A stretch of DNA of 6,892 bases, from assembly GCA_947629275.1 (NCBI GenBank), contig CANRDG010000096.1, positions 1-6,892 of the forward strand, written 5' to 3'. The position numbers were made by a program, and so were the translations under genes. The stretch comes from an uncultured Clostridia bacterium. GTDB taxonomy: Bacteria > Bacillota > Clostridia > Oscillospirales > Ruminococcaceae. The notes under the pieces were generated by a model that was given only the letters and a program-made list of their open reading frames with translations, was not told the DNA's origin and ran no database searches. Positions 1 to 5,800 of the stretch are shown piece after piece. Position 1 is the first letter of the stretch, and each line of letters opens with the position of its first letter.

Positions 1-20
1 CTCATTTATGATAACATATA

Positions 21-53
21 TTTACCTGTTAGCATGAAAATTTGACCTGTTAG
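21..53 (+). promoter_or_regulatory. Putative LytTR-type operator: two direct repeats with a 21-bp period
   Basis: The 9-mer ACCTGTTAG occurs at 24-32 and again at 45-53, exactly 21 bp apart. Extended to 12 bp (21-32 and 42-53), the copies differ at one position only. LytTR domains are known to bind two imperfect direct repeats of about 9 bp with roughly 12 bp between them, centred on a GTT core, and this pair has that layout and core. The outer bases do not fully match the published AgrA/ComE-type consensus. The site lies 66-98 bp upstream of a LytTR gene, so autoregulation is the natural inference. No third copy in the same phase is visible. Confidence 0.6.
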
Positions 54-63
54 TTAAAAGCTA

Positions 64-92
64 TTTACTTTTTTGAAAGCTTGATGTATATT
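64..92 (+). promoter_or_regulatory. Possible sigma-A-type promoter of the LytTR/LiaF-like unit
   Basis: A poor -35-like hexamer TTTACT (64-69) is followed after 17 bp by TATATT (87-92), a good -10 match. A weak -35 just downstream of the operator repeats is typical of promoters needing activation. An alternative -35, TTGACC (42-47), overlaps the second repeat but has only a mediocre -10 partner, TTTACT at 64-69. The region is AT-rich, so hexamers arise easily by chance and the choice is uncertain. Confidence 0.3.
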
Positions 93-103
93 ATTATCAG
101 AGC

Positions 104-110
104 GAGGGAG
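104..110 (+). promoter_or_regulatory. Ribosome binding site that decides the LytTR gene start
   Basis: GAGGGAG at 104-110 is the only good Shine-Dalgarno-like stretch here. It lies 8 nt before the GTG at 119 and overlaps the first base of the GTG at 110, so it can serve only the 119 start. Confidence 0.6.
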
Positions 111-118
111 TGGACGCC

Positions 119-580
119 GTGAAAGTAACGATACAGCTTGATGACAGCTTAGAAGAAAACGAAGTCATAATACGCTGCCGCGAGCTTGATGAGAGCGTTA
201 CTGCTCTGCAAAAGAAAATATCGGAGCATGACGGCAAACTTCGGCTGTTGTTTTTCAAAGACAACACGGAGTTTTTCATAGGTCTTGAACAGGTGCTTTT
301 CTTTGAGACGAGCGGCTCGGTCATTGACGCGCACACGGCTGACGATATTTTTCAGATAAAGCTGCGGCTTTACGAGCTGGAAGACGTTTTGCCGCACAAC
401 TTTATAAGGGTATCGAAGTCCACTATAATAAACACCTCGAAGATATACTCGATAGAGAAAAACATAACCTCGTCGAGTTTGGTAAGGTTTGATGGCTCAC
501 ACAAGCAGGTATACGTTTCGCGAAGCTACTACAAGGCATTCAAGCAGCGGCTGGACGAGAATTTTCAGAAAGGCAGGTAA
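119..580 (+). CDS. LytTR-domain DNA-binding transcriptional regulator without a receiver domain
   Basis: This 153-residue cytoplasmic regulator reads from GTG at 119. A GTG at 110 would add three residues, but its bases overlap the ribosome site at 104-110, so 119 is preferred. Residues about 1-38 form a short N-terminal region (KVTIQLDDS, then EVIIRCRELDESV) seen in small LytTR proteins. Residues about 45-150 are the LytTR DNA-binding domain: FFIGLEQVLFFETSG near 52-66, the KLRLYELEDVLPHNFIRVSKS block at 81-101, INTSKIYSI at 104-112 and VSRSYYKAFKQRL at 133-145. There is no phospho-acceptor receiver domain, so control must come from something other than a classical histidine kinase. The gene is followed 6 nt later by a LiaF-like membrane protein gene, probably co-transcribed, which makes that protein the likely partner or sensor. 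The family assignment is secure; targets and signal are unknown. Confidence 0.9.
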   Translation: MKVTIQLDDSLEENEVIIRCRELDESVTALQKKISEHDGKLRLLFFKDNTEFFIGLEQVLFFETSGSVIDAHTADDIFQIKLRLYELEDVLPHNFIRVSKSTIINTSKIYSIEKNITSSSLVRFDGSHKQVYVSRSYYKAFKQRLDENFQKGR

Positions 581-586
581 ATTTTT

Positions 587-1300
587 ATGAAAGCAAAAAA
601 ATACTACTGGGGCGCAATGTTTCTGGCGGCAGGCTTGCTTATGATACTTTATTACACGGGTGTGATAGAGGGCATAAGCATATTCAGCGCGGTATTCTCT
701 GTGCTGCTGATACCTATTATAATAAGCAGCGCGATAAAGCGAAACTTTGCAGGAATTATGTTCCCGCTGGCGATAATAGTGATACTGTTTGATGACGTGC
801 TGGGTCTTGAAAAATTTACGCCGTGGCCTGCGCTTTTCACCGCGTTGTTCTTGTCGATAGGCTTTACGATACTGTTCCCGAAGAAGGGTTCATGGTACAA
901 CAGCAAAACCAAAAACAGCGCACACTTTGGCGGCGTGGGCGGCTTTGACAGCACAAACGAGGACGAATCTGTCATCAACATAAATACTCGCTGCAACGGC
1001 ATTACGCGCTACATTCGTTCAAAAAATCTGAAAGAGGTAAACATAAACGTTTCATGCGCTGGCGCTAAGATATACTTTGACAACGCCGATATGGCAGGCA
1101 ACGAGGCGGTAGTGAACATAAACAGCACAGCGGCAGGCATAACGCTGTATGTACCCTGCCACTGGCACATCAAAAAAGAGCTTCACACCGTTTTTAGAGA
1201 ATATACCGAGAGCGGCAAGCCCGAAAGCGATGTCACAACAAAAACTTTGGTGCTGGCAGGAAGCTGCGGCGCATCAGGCATAAATGTTGTTCGCATTTAA
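587..1300 (+). CDS. Four-helix membrane protein with LiaF-like C-terminal domain
   Basis: This 237-residue membrane protein starts at ATG 587, with a weak AGG ribosome site at 575-577 inside the end of the LytTR gene. Four hydrophobic segments lie at about residues 8-24, 30-48, 53-70 and 80-97. Lysine and arginine sit at the N-terminus (KAKK), after segment 2 (KR) and after segment 4 (PKK), suggesting both ends face the cytoplasm. Residues about 110-237 form a soluble, beta-rich repeat-like domain (ININ, VNINVSCAGAKIYFDNA, VNINSTAAGITLYVP, GSCGASGINVVRI) resembling the C-terminal domain of LiaF/VraT-type cell-envelope stress proteins. LiaF proteins restrain envelope-stress signalling in other Firmicutes. 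No LiaRS two-component system is seen here, so the LytTR protein may be the controlled partner. That role is inferred from gene pairing. Confidence 0.8.
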   Translation: MKAKKYYWGAMFLAAGLLMILYYTGVIEGISIFSAVFSVLLIPIIISSAIKRNFAGIMFPLAIIVILFDDVLGLEKFTPWPALFTALFLSIGFTILFPKKGSWYNSKTKNSAHFGGVGGFDSTNEDESVININTRCNGITRYIRSKNLKEVNINVSCAGAKIYFDNADMAGNEAVVNINSTAAGITLYVPCHWHIKKELHTVFREYTESGKPESDVTTKTLVLAGSCGASGINVVRI

Positions 1301-1327
1301 GGCACTTGATATAGACACACTCCACAG

Positions 1328-1369
1328 AAAAACACACTTCACAAAATATAGTGAAGTGTGTTTTCTTTT
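1328..1369. terminator. Bidirectional intrinsic terminator between convergent genes
   Basis: AAAACACACTTCAC (1329-1342) and GTGAAGTGTGTTTT (1351-1364) form a perfect 14-bp stem with the 8-nt loop AAAATATA. On the + strand the stem runs into TTTTCTTTT, and on the - strand into TTTTTCTG. It lies 28 nt after the LiaF-like gene and about 20 nt after the stop of the CotH gene, so it can end both transcripts. The + strand tail is the better one. Confidence 0.88.
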
Positions 1370-1383
1370 ACCAGTTTATCATA

Positions 1384-3432
1384 TTATCCGTACATTTTTT
1401 CCAAGGTCTTGTCGCACCATTTTATCATGCTGTCGATATGCTTGCTTCGTTTTTCCAGAAAATCTGCCACGCACTGATAGCTTGCATAGCCGCCGTACAG
1501 GGCGTCGTTTGCGCTGCCCGTGCCTTTATATCTTTCAAAGAACTGTTCAAACAGCGGCGAATAGCAATCTTTCAGCCAGTCAAGCTGACCCTTTGCCCTG
1601 TCGTAGCCGTATGCGCCGTCGCTTAAACCGCGCAGGGTATTATAAAACTCATTTCGCCAACCCTCGTTTGTCATAAGGTACGCAAAACACAGCACAGCAG
1701 GATTGTTTGTTCCCATGTCAAGCAGACCGTAGGTCTTGTAGTTGTCGTCTTTTATAGTGTTGGTGCGCGCATCGCCCGATCCGCTCACGCCGCCGAACTC
1801 CATATCATAAAACGCAAATCTCCATCTGCCGTCGCCATACTCGCTGCCGTCGTCAGACACGGTGCGCCACATCGACCAGTTTTTGCCCGGCCAGTCCCAC
1901 TTGTTGTTTATCCATATCTCCGCCGCAAAATAATCCATGACGGAATCAACATCTACAAGCTGCGAAAAATCGTAAAATGCCTTGTCGTCTGCGATATCTT
2001 TATGCGACTTGAAAAAGCTGTCAAGCTCTTCAAAATAATAGCTTTCGTCGGTAACGCCCTTGGGCAGCTCGCCAAGGTCAAGCTTATAGCCGCTGCTGTA
2101 CTTTTCAGCATCACCTTTATAGAGCACCACGTCGTCTTTGTTCACGCCGTGGTGGTCTTCAAAATAGTCTTCCTTGTAATCTTCTTCAAGAACGTAAAGA
2201 CCCCAATATTCGCCGTTTAAGTATACAACGCACGGACGCGAGGCTTTCATGTCGCAGGCAAGATCACTAGACAGCGACTGCCAGTATGTATCGTTGAATT
2301 TTGCTGCAAAAGCGCAGTTGCCGCCTGCACGAAGCGTAAGCGTTTTGAACTTATCGAGCGTTTCGCCGCTGTCGTCTTTAAGGCCCTTGAACACCTCGTA
2401 ATTGAAGTTGTTGTCGCCGTATTCTTTTCTTGCATACAGCCTAAGACCCTTTTGCAGGTCGCTGCGTGAATAATTACCCTGCACGCGCACGCCGCAGTTT
2501 TGCGACAAAACACACTGAGTATTAGCGCCGTCGGTTTCAAAAAAGTTAATGACAACCGGTCTTTCCCACTCTCTGCCGCGCTGTTTGTAGTTTGCATCAA
2601 GGCTTCGCGCATCTTCTCCCGAAGAAGGCTTGTTTGTTTTCAAAAACTCTGCCAGCGCGCTGTCAAAAATATCGCCCTTGACGTATATGCCCTTCGCGCT
2701 GTCAAAAAAGTCATCAAAATTCGCACTAATTGATATTACAGCCAAAGTATTGCCAGCCGCGTGGCTGCTCTCCCCCACGCCTTTTATATGCTCGTACATA
2801 CTGCCGACGAAGTACGTTTCCGTCTGCGTTTGAGAGAAAGTGCCGTCGGCGTTTTTAACTGCCGCTCTTACAACAGTGCATTTGTCAACGGCATCGTCAG
2901 TCGGCGCTGAAACGGTGCTTTCAAAGCCGTCGCGCGCGGAGTTGACATTATTATGAGCGGCATCTATAAGCAGAGGATCTACCGCAGAGACGACGTTTTT
3001 GTCATTTTTGCGGTCTGTTATTTTTATTGGCGATGTGTACCTTACGGCTGTGTCGCTGTCTGCAGGGTCGCTGCCGTCGATGGTGTAATAGATCTCGCCA
3101 CCGCCCGAAAGGGTAAGCTCAAATTCATTTTCGTAAACGCCGCTTACCGCCGAGAATATACCGCTCTGCTCCGGTTTTGTGTATACCTCACTTTGCTGCG
3201 AATATTCGCCGCTTTCGATATGCGACAGATCTGTAAGCGTAATAGGTTCTCGCTTATAGCCTGTAGGCTGTTCGTCGGGCATACTTTCATTATTTTCATT
3301 GCTTTCATTTGCAGGCAAAGTTGTAACTTCCGCCGTGCTTTCCGCTTTTGAAGAACTATCGCTGTTTGAACAGGCGGCAACGCTTAATGACATTACAAAA
3401 GCAAGCAGCGCCGCTAAAACTTTTTTACCCAT
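1384..3432 (-). CDS. CotH kinase-family exported lipoprotein with a chitobiase/hexosaminidase C-terminal-like (CHB_HEX_C) domain
   Basis: This is a 682-residue protein. Residues 1-20 are a lipoprotein signal peptide (KK, then a hydrophobic core) ending in a VAA-C lipobox, so Cys21 is probably lipidated and the protein anchored outside the membrane. Residues about 22-60 are a Ser/Asn/Glu-rich linker. Residues about 92-209 resemble CHB_HEX_C beta-sandwich domains (YYTIDGSDP at 115-123, then TVVRAAVKNADGTFSQ and YFVG), with a long insert. A CotH kinase region follows at about 230-670: LAVISISANFDDFF (230-243), GVRVQGNYSRSDLQKGLRLY (314-333), TLTLRAGGN (364-372), VVYLNGEYWGLYVLEEDYKE (402-421) and GRWRFAFYDMEFGG (535-548). 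CotH proteins are atypical protein kinases first described in spore coats. Here the usual acidic DxD-like motif reads D-M-E (543-545). The ribosome site GGGGAG lies at 3437-3442. It is the last gene of the - strand array; the substrate is unknown and no candidate is visible nearby. Confidence 0.85.
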   Translation of the reverse strand: MGKKVLAALLAFVMSLSVAACSNSDSSSKAESTAEVTTLPANESNENNESMPDEQPTGYKREPITLTDLSHIESGEYSQQSEVYTKPEQSGIFSAVSGVYENEFELTLSGGGEIYYTIDGSDPADSDTAVRYTSPIKITDRKNDKNVVSAVDPLLIDAAHNNVNSARDGFESTVSAPTDDAVDKCTVVRAAVKNADGTFSQTQTETYFVGSMYEHIKGVGESSHAAGNTLAVISISANFDDFFDSAKGIYVKGDIFDSALAEFLKTNKPSSGEDARSLDANYKQRGREWERPVVINFFETDGANTQCVLSQNCGVRVQGNYSRSDLQKGLRLYARKEYGDNNFNYEVFKGLKDDSGETLDKFKTLTLRAGGNCAFAAKFNDTYWQSLSSDLACDMKASRPCVVYLNGEYWGLYVLEEDYKEDYFEDHHGVNKDDVVLYKGDAEKYSSGYKLDLGELPKGVTDESYYFEELDSFFKSHKDIADDKAFYDFSQLVDVDSVMDYFAAEIWINNKWDWPGKNWSMWRTVSDDGSEYGDGRWRFAFYDMEFGGVSGSGDARTNTIKDDNYKTYGLLDMGTNNPAVLCFAYLMTNEGWRNEFYNTLRGLSDGAYGYDRAKGQLDWLKDCYSPLFEQFFERYKGTGSANDALYGGYASYQCVADFLEKRSKHIDSMIKWCDKTLEKMYG

Positions 3433-3445
3433 AGTTCTCCCCTCT

Positions 3446-3619
3446 CTAGTTTTGGTGCTTTACAACGCCGTACTCATCGTCCAGCGAAAAATACGGGCAG
3501 TCGTAATTCGGCGTGCTTAAATATCTGTACATTTCGTCCTCGTCCAAATCCACCATGCAGACATAGCAGTCGCTGCCCTCATCGTAGACATAATTTGAAC
3601 AATACTCGCAGCGGCTCAT
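3446..3619 (-). CDS. Small Cys-pair protein, DUF6472-like, coupled to ruvX
   Basis: This 57-residue acidic protein has two Cys-X2-Cys pairs (C4/C7 and C18/C21) and a fifth Cys at 41 in an NYDCPYF context, suggesting a small zinc-ribbon-like or metal-binding fold. Residues 24-30 (DLDEDEM) are strongly acidic and the C-terminus reads DDEYGVVKHQN. The pattern matches, from memory, the clostridial DUF6472 family of small uncharacterised proteins; that name needs a profile search. Its ATG overlaps the ruvX TGA as ATGA (3616-3619), a sign of translational coupling. GGGTGAT (antisense of 3625-3631), matching the GGTGAT part of an extended Shine-Dalgarno, lies 5 nt upstream of the ATG. The stop is 13 nt before the CotH lipoprotein gene. 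No function is known to me. Confidence 0.85.
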   Translation of the reverse strand: MSRCEYCSNYVYDEGSDCYVCMVDLDEDEMYRYLSTPNYDCPYFSLDDEYGVVKHQN

Positions 3620-4050
3620 TTGCTATCACCCTGCTTTTTCTTGTTTCTGTATTCAAGATAGCTCTCCAGAATTATTGTTGCCGCGACGGTATCCACCACC
3701 GCTTTGCGCTTTTTGCCGCGTACATTCGTGGCGTTTAAGTATCCGTGCGCTTCTACTGTCGTGGAACGCTCGTCCCACATTCTGACAGACAATTCCGTCA
3801 CAGACTCCACCAAAGCTGCGAATGCTTTGCACTTTTCGGCTCGCGGACCTACAGTACCGTTCATATTGACGGGGTAGCCTATAACTATCTCGCCGACCTC
3901 GTATTCGTTTGCAAGATGGGCAATTTTCATCGCAAGTATCGCAGGGTCTTTCTCCTCGACCGTGCCGACGGGAGAAGCCAGAAATTCTGTTCTGTCACAG
4001 ACTGCTATACCTGTTCGCGCATCGCCGTAATCAACAGCCATTATCTTCAT
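3616..4050 (-). CDS. ruvX: RuvX/YqgF-family Holliday junction resolvase-like nuclease
   Basis: This 144-residue protein has the usual length and all the family motifs: MAVDYGDARTGIAV (residues 4-17, acidic D7), IVIGYPVNMNGTVG (55-68), VRMWDERSTTVEA (89-101, acidic D93/E94) and VVDTVAATIILESYL (118-132, acidic D120), on an RNase H-like fold. The family is also called YqgF. In other bacteria it has been linked to 16S rRNA 5'-end maturation and to Holliday junction resolution, and which role applies here cannot be read from sequence. It begins 19 nt after the pyrD stop. The only clear ribosome site, AAGGAGC (antisense of 4064-4070), overlaps the pyrD stop and lies 14 nt from the ATG, an unusually long spacer. 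No better in-frame ATG, GTG or TTG is present closer to it. Confidence 0.95.
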   Translation of the reverse strand: MKIMAVDYGDARTGIAVCDRTEFLASPVGTVEEKDPAILAMKIAHLANEYEVGEIVIGYPVNMNGTVGPRAEKCKAFAALVESVTELSVRMWDERSTTVEAHGYLNATNVRGKKRKAVVDTVAATIILESYLEYRNKKKQGDSK

Positions 4051-4069
4051 AATATATACTAACGCTCCT

Positions 4070-4981
4070 TTACCACGGTTTTACAGCGCCGACTATTTCG
4101 GATATGCTTTTAACGCCGTTTTCATCGCACCATTTGTCCATGCCGTCTATTATCTTAAGCGGCGCAAACGGGTCTGCGAAGATTGCTGCGCCTACCTGAA
4201 CTGCCGCCGCACCTGCCATCATCATTTCTATTGCATCTTCGGGTGTTGCTATGCCGCCCATGCCTATAATGGGTATTTTTACTGAGTTATACACCTGCCA
4301 CACCATTCTGACTGCTATAGGGAACACCGCGGGACCTGACAGACCGCCGACGTTGTTTTTAAGTATGGGTCTGCGATTTCTTATGTCTATACGCATACCC
4401 AAAACTGTATTTATCAGCGAAAGAGCGTCCGCACCTGCTGCTTCAACAGCTTTTGCTATTTCTGCAATATCTGTAACGTTGGGCGACAGCTTTACCATAA
4501 GCGGTTTGTCAGTGGCTTTTTTGACCTCTGCGGTTATCTGCGCCGCTGTATCGCAGCAAGTGCCGAATGCCGCGCCGCCGTGCTTAACGTTGGGGCATGA
4601 AATATTCAGCTCTATCATATCAACGGCAGTGCCATTGAGCATACCGGCAAGTTTTGCGCAGTCTTCAATGGTCGCACCTGCGATATTTGCAATTATTCGG
4701 GTGTTTTTAGTTGCAAGGTTGGGCAGCTCATAGTTTATGAACTTATCCGCGCCGCCGTTTTGCAGACCTACAGAATTGAGCATACCCGACGGTGTTTCAG
4801 CGACTCTCGGCGCAGGGTTGCCCTCACGTCTTTCTAAGGTCGTGCCTTTTACCGAAATTCCGCCGAGCTTTGAAAGCGGATAAAACTGCTCATACTCTCT
4901 GCCGTAGCCGAAAGTACCGCTTGCAGGTATTACGGGGTTTTTGAACTGCACCCCTGCCACAGTTACTTTCAGATCACTCAC
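4070..4981 (-). CDS. pyrD: Dihydroorotate dehydrogenase B (NAD+), catalytic subunit
   Basis: This FMN enzyme (pyrDB type) oxidises dihydroorotate to orotate in UMP synthesis and works with the PyrK electron-transfer subunit encoded just upstream. With GTG at 4981 it is 303 residues. Motifs in this numbering: NPVIPASGTFGYG (15-27), SVKGTT (43-48, FMN-binding Lys45), NSVGLQN (69-75), LNISCPNVKHGG (125-136, with Cys129 as the class 1 catalytic base), VKLSPN (163-168), NT (191-192), GGLSGPA (212-218) and the phosphate-binding GMGGI (240-244) and GAAAVQVG (257-264). The Cys base and the adjacent pyrK place it in class 1B. A longer reading from ATG at 5005 is less likely because its third to sixth codons are the strong AAGGAGGTGG ribosome site. 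The chosen start overlaps the pyrK stop by 8 nt, suggesting coupled synthesis of the two subunits. Confidence 0.96.
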   Translation of the reverse strand: MSDLKVTVAGVQFKNPVIPASGTFGYGREYEQFYPLSKLGGISVKGTTLERREGNPAPRVAETPSGMLNSVGLQNGGADKFINYELPNLATKNTRIIANIAGATIEDCAKLAGMLNGTAVDMIELNISCPNVKHGGAAFGTCCDTAAQITAEVKKATDKPLMVKLSPNVTDIAEIAKAVEAAGADALSLINTVLGMRIDIRNRRPILKNNVGGLSGPAVFPIAVRMVWQVYNSVKIPIIGMGGIATPEDAIEMMMAGAAAVQVGAAIFADPFAPLKIIDGMDKWCDENGVKSISEIVGAVKPW

Positions 4982-5744
4982 TGAAAACCACCTCCTTGCT
5001 GTCAAACACAGGACCGTCTTTGCAAACGTGCGAATGTATCTGCTTGCCGTCCTTCACGGTAAGGCAGGCGCACACAAGGCACGCGCCCACGCCGCACGCC
5101 ATTCGCTGCTCCAACGATACCTGACATTCTATGCCGTTCTCTTCGGCTATCTTCGCGACCGCTTTCAGCATAGGCATAGGGCCGCAGGCGTAAATTATAT
5201 CAGGCTTTTCGTTTTCGATCTCCTGTTTCAGAGCATCTGTAACAAAGCCTTTTATGCCTGCCGAACCGTCGTCGGTACAAAGCACCGTCTTGCAGCCTGC
5301 TTTTTCAAAGTCCTCCTGCAAAATGGCAGCCGCTGCGTTCCTAAAGCCGCATATAGAAGTGGCGTTTTTGCCGTAAAGCTGCGCAATTCCGAGCATTGGC
5401 GGTACACCTATACCGCCGCCAACGCAGACCGCTTTGCCGCCGTCCGCATACTTAAAACCGTTGCCGAGCGGCGCGATAATGTCGATAAGATCGCCCACAT
5501 TCAACTGCGACAGCTTTTCTGTGCCGCCTCCCCTTACCTCAAAAACAAAGCGTATTGTGCCGCGTTCATTATTTATCTCGCATATAGAGATAGGTCTGCG
5601 CAAAAAGAAGCCATCTGCGGCTATCTGCGCGAACTGCCCTGCCTGCGCTTCGGCGGCTATGTCGGGGCAAAGGACTTCAATATCGAAAATGCCCTTTGCA
5701 AGCGCCTTTTTGCCTACTATCTGATATTTACCCTGTCTGTACAT
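4974..5744 (-). CDS. pyrK: Dihydroorotate dehydrogenase B electron-transfer subunit (FAD, [2Fe-2S])
   Basis: PyrK carries electrons from the PyrD FMN through a [2Fe-2S] cluster and FAD to NAD+. The 256-residue length is usual for the family. Motifs: RRPISI (49-54, FAD binding), VFEVRGGGTEKLS (67-79), APLGNGF (91-97), the nucleotide-binding VGGGIGVPPM (108-117) and YACGPMPM (185-192), and the iron-sulfur cysteines C217-X4-C222-X2-C225-X15-C241 near the C-terminus. All four ligands are present, so it should be functional. The ATG at 5744 is preceded by AAGGA (antisense of 5753-5757) with an 8-nt spacer. It follows pyrF by 56 nt, a gap that holds a small GC-rich hairpin, and its end overlaps pyrD. 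Confidence 0.96.
   Translation of the reverse strand: MYRQGKYQIVGKKALAKGIFDIEVLCPDIAAEAQAGQFAQIAADGFFLRRPISICEINNERGTIRFVFEVRGGGTEKLSQLNVGDLIDIIAPLGNGFKYADGGKAVCVGGGIGVPPMLGIAQLYGKNATSICGFRNAAAAILQEDFEKAGCKTVLCTDDGSAGIKGFVTDALKQEIENEKPDIIYACGPMPMLKAVAKIAEENGIECQVSLEQRMACGVGACLVCACLTVKDGKQIHSHVCKDGPVFDSKEVVFSE
4988..4997 (-). promoter_or_regulatory. Strong ribosome binding site deciding the pyrD start
   Basis: On the - strand this reads AAGGAGGTGG, nearly the full complement of the 16S 3' end, inside the last codons of pyrK. The AGGAGG core lies 9 nt before the GTG at 4981. It lies inside the extra codons of the ATG-5005 reading, which argues for the GTG start. Confidence 0.75.
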
Positions 5745-5768
5745 TTTATCATTCCTTTTTATAACAAA

Positions 5769-5789
5769 GGGCGAGACAACGCCCCGCCC
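5769..5789 (-). other. GC-rich intercistronic hairpin between pyrF and pyrK
   Basis: In the transcript, GGGCG (antisense of 5780-5784) can pair with CGCCC (antisense of 5769-5773) around a 6-nt loop. A second GGGCG (5785-5789) offers an alternative partner for the same strand. The tail is TTTGTTAT, only weakly U-rich. It may be a leaky terminator, an RNA-processing or stability element, or chance. It sits about 25 nt upstream of the pyrK start and leaves the pyrK ribosome site free. Confidence 0.35.
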
Positions 5790-5800
5790 GTGATGAACGT

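Noticed and set aside
110..118. GTG at 110 as the start of the LytTR gene
   Set aside because: It overlaps the only plausible ribosome site; GTG 119 has an ideal 8-nt spacer.
1284..1676. + strand frame after the LiaF-like gene
   Set aside because: It spans the terminator hairpin and runs antisense to the CotH gene, with no ribosome site or family resemblance.
4251..4733. + strand frame of 160 codons opposite pyrD
   Set aside because: It is fully inside pyrD on the other strand and its Ala/Ser/Ile-rich product mirrors pyrD codon composition.
4982..5005. ATG at 5005 as the start of pyrD
   Set aside because: The codons between it and GTG 4981 contain the strong AAGGAGGTGG site, and the extension TARRWFS is unlike PyrD N-termini.
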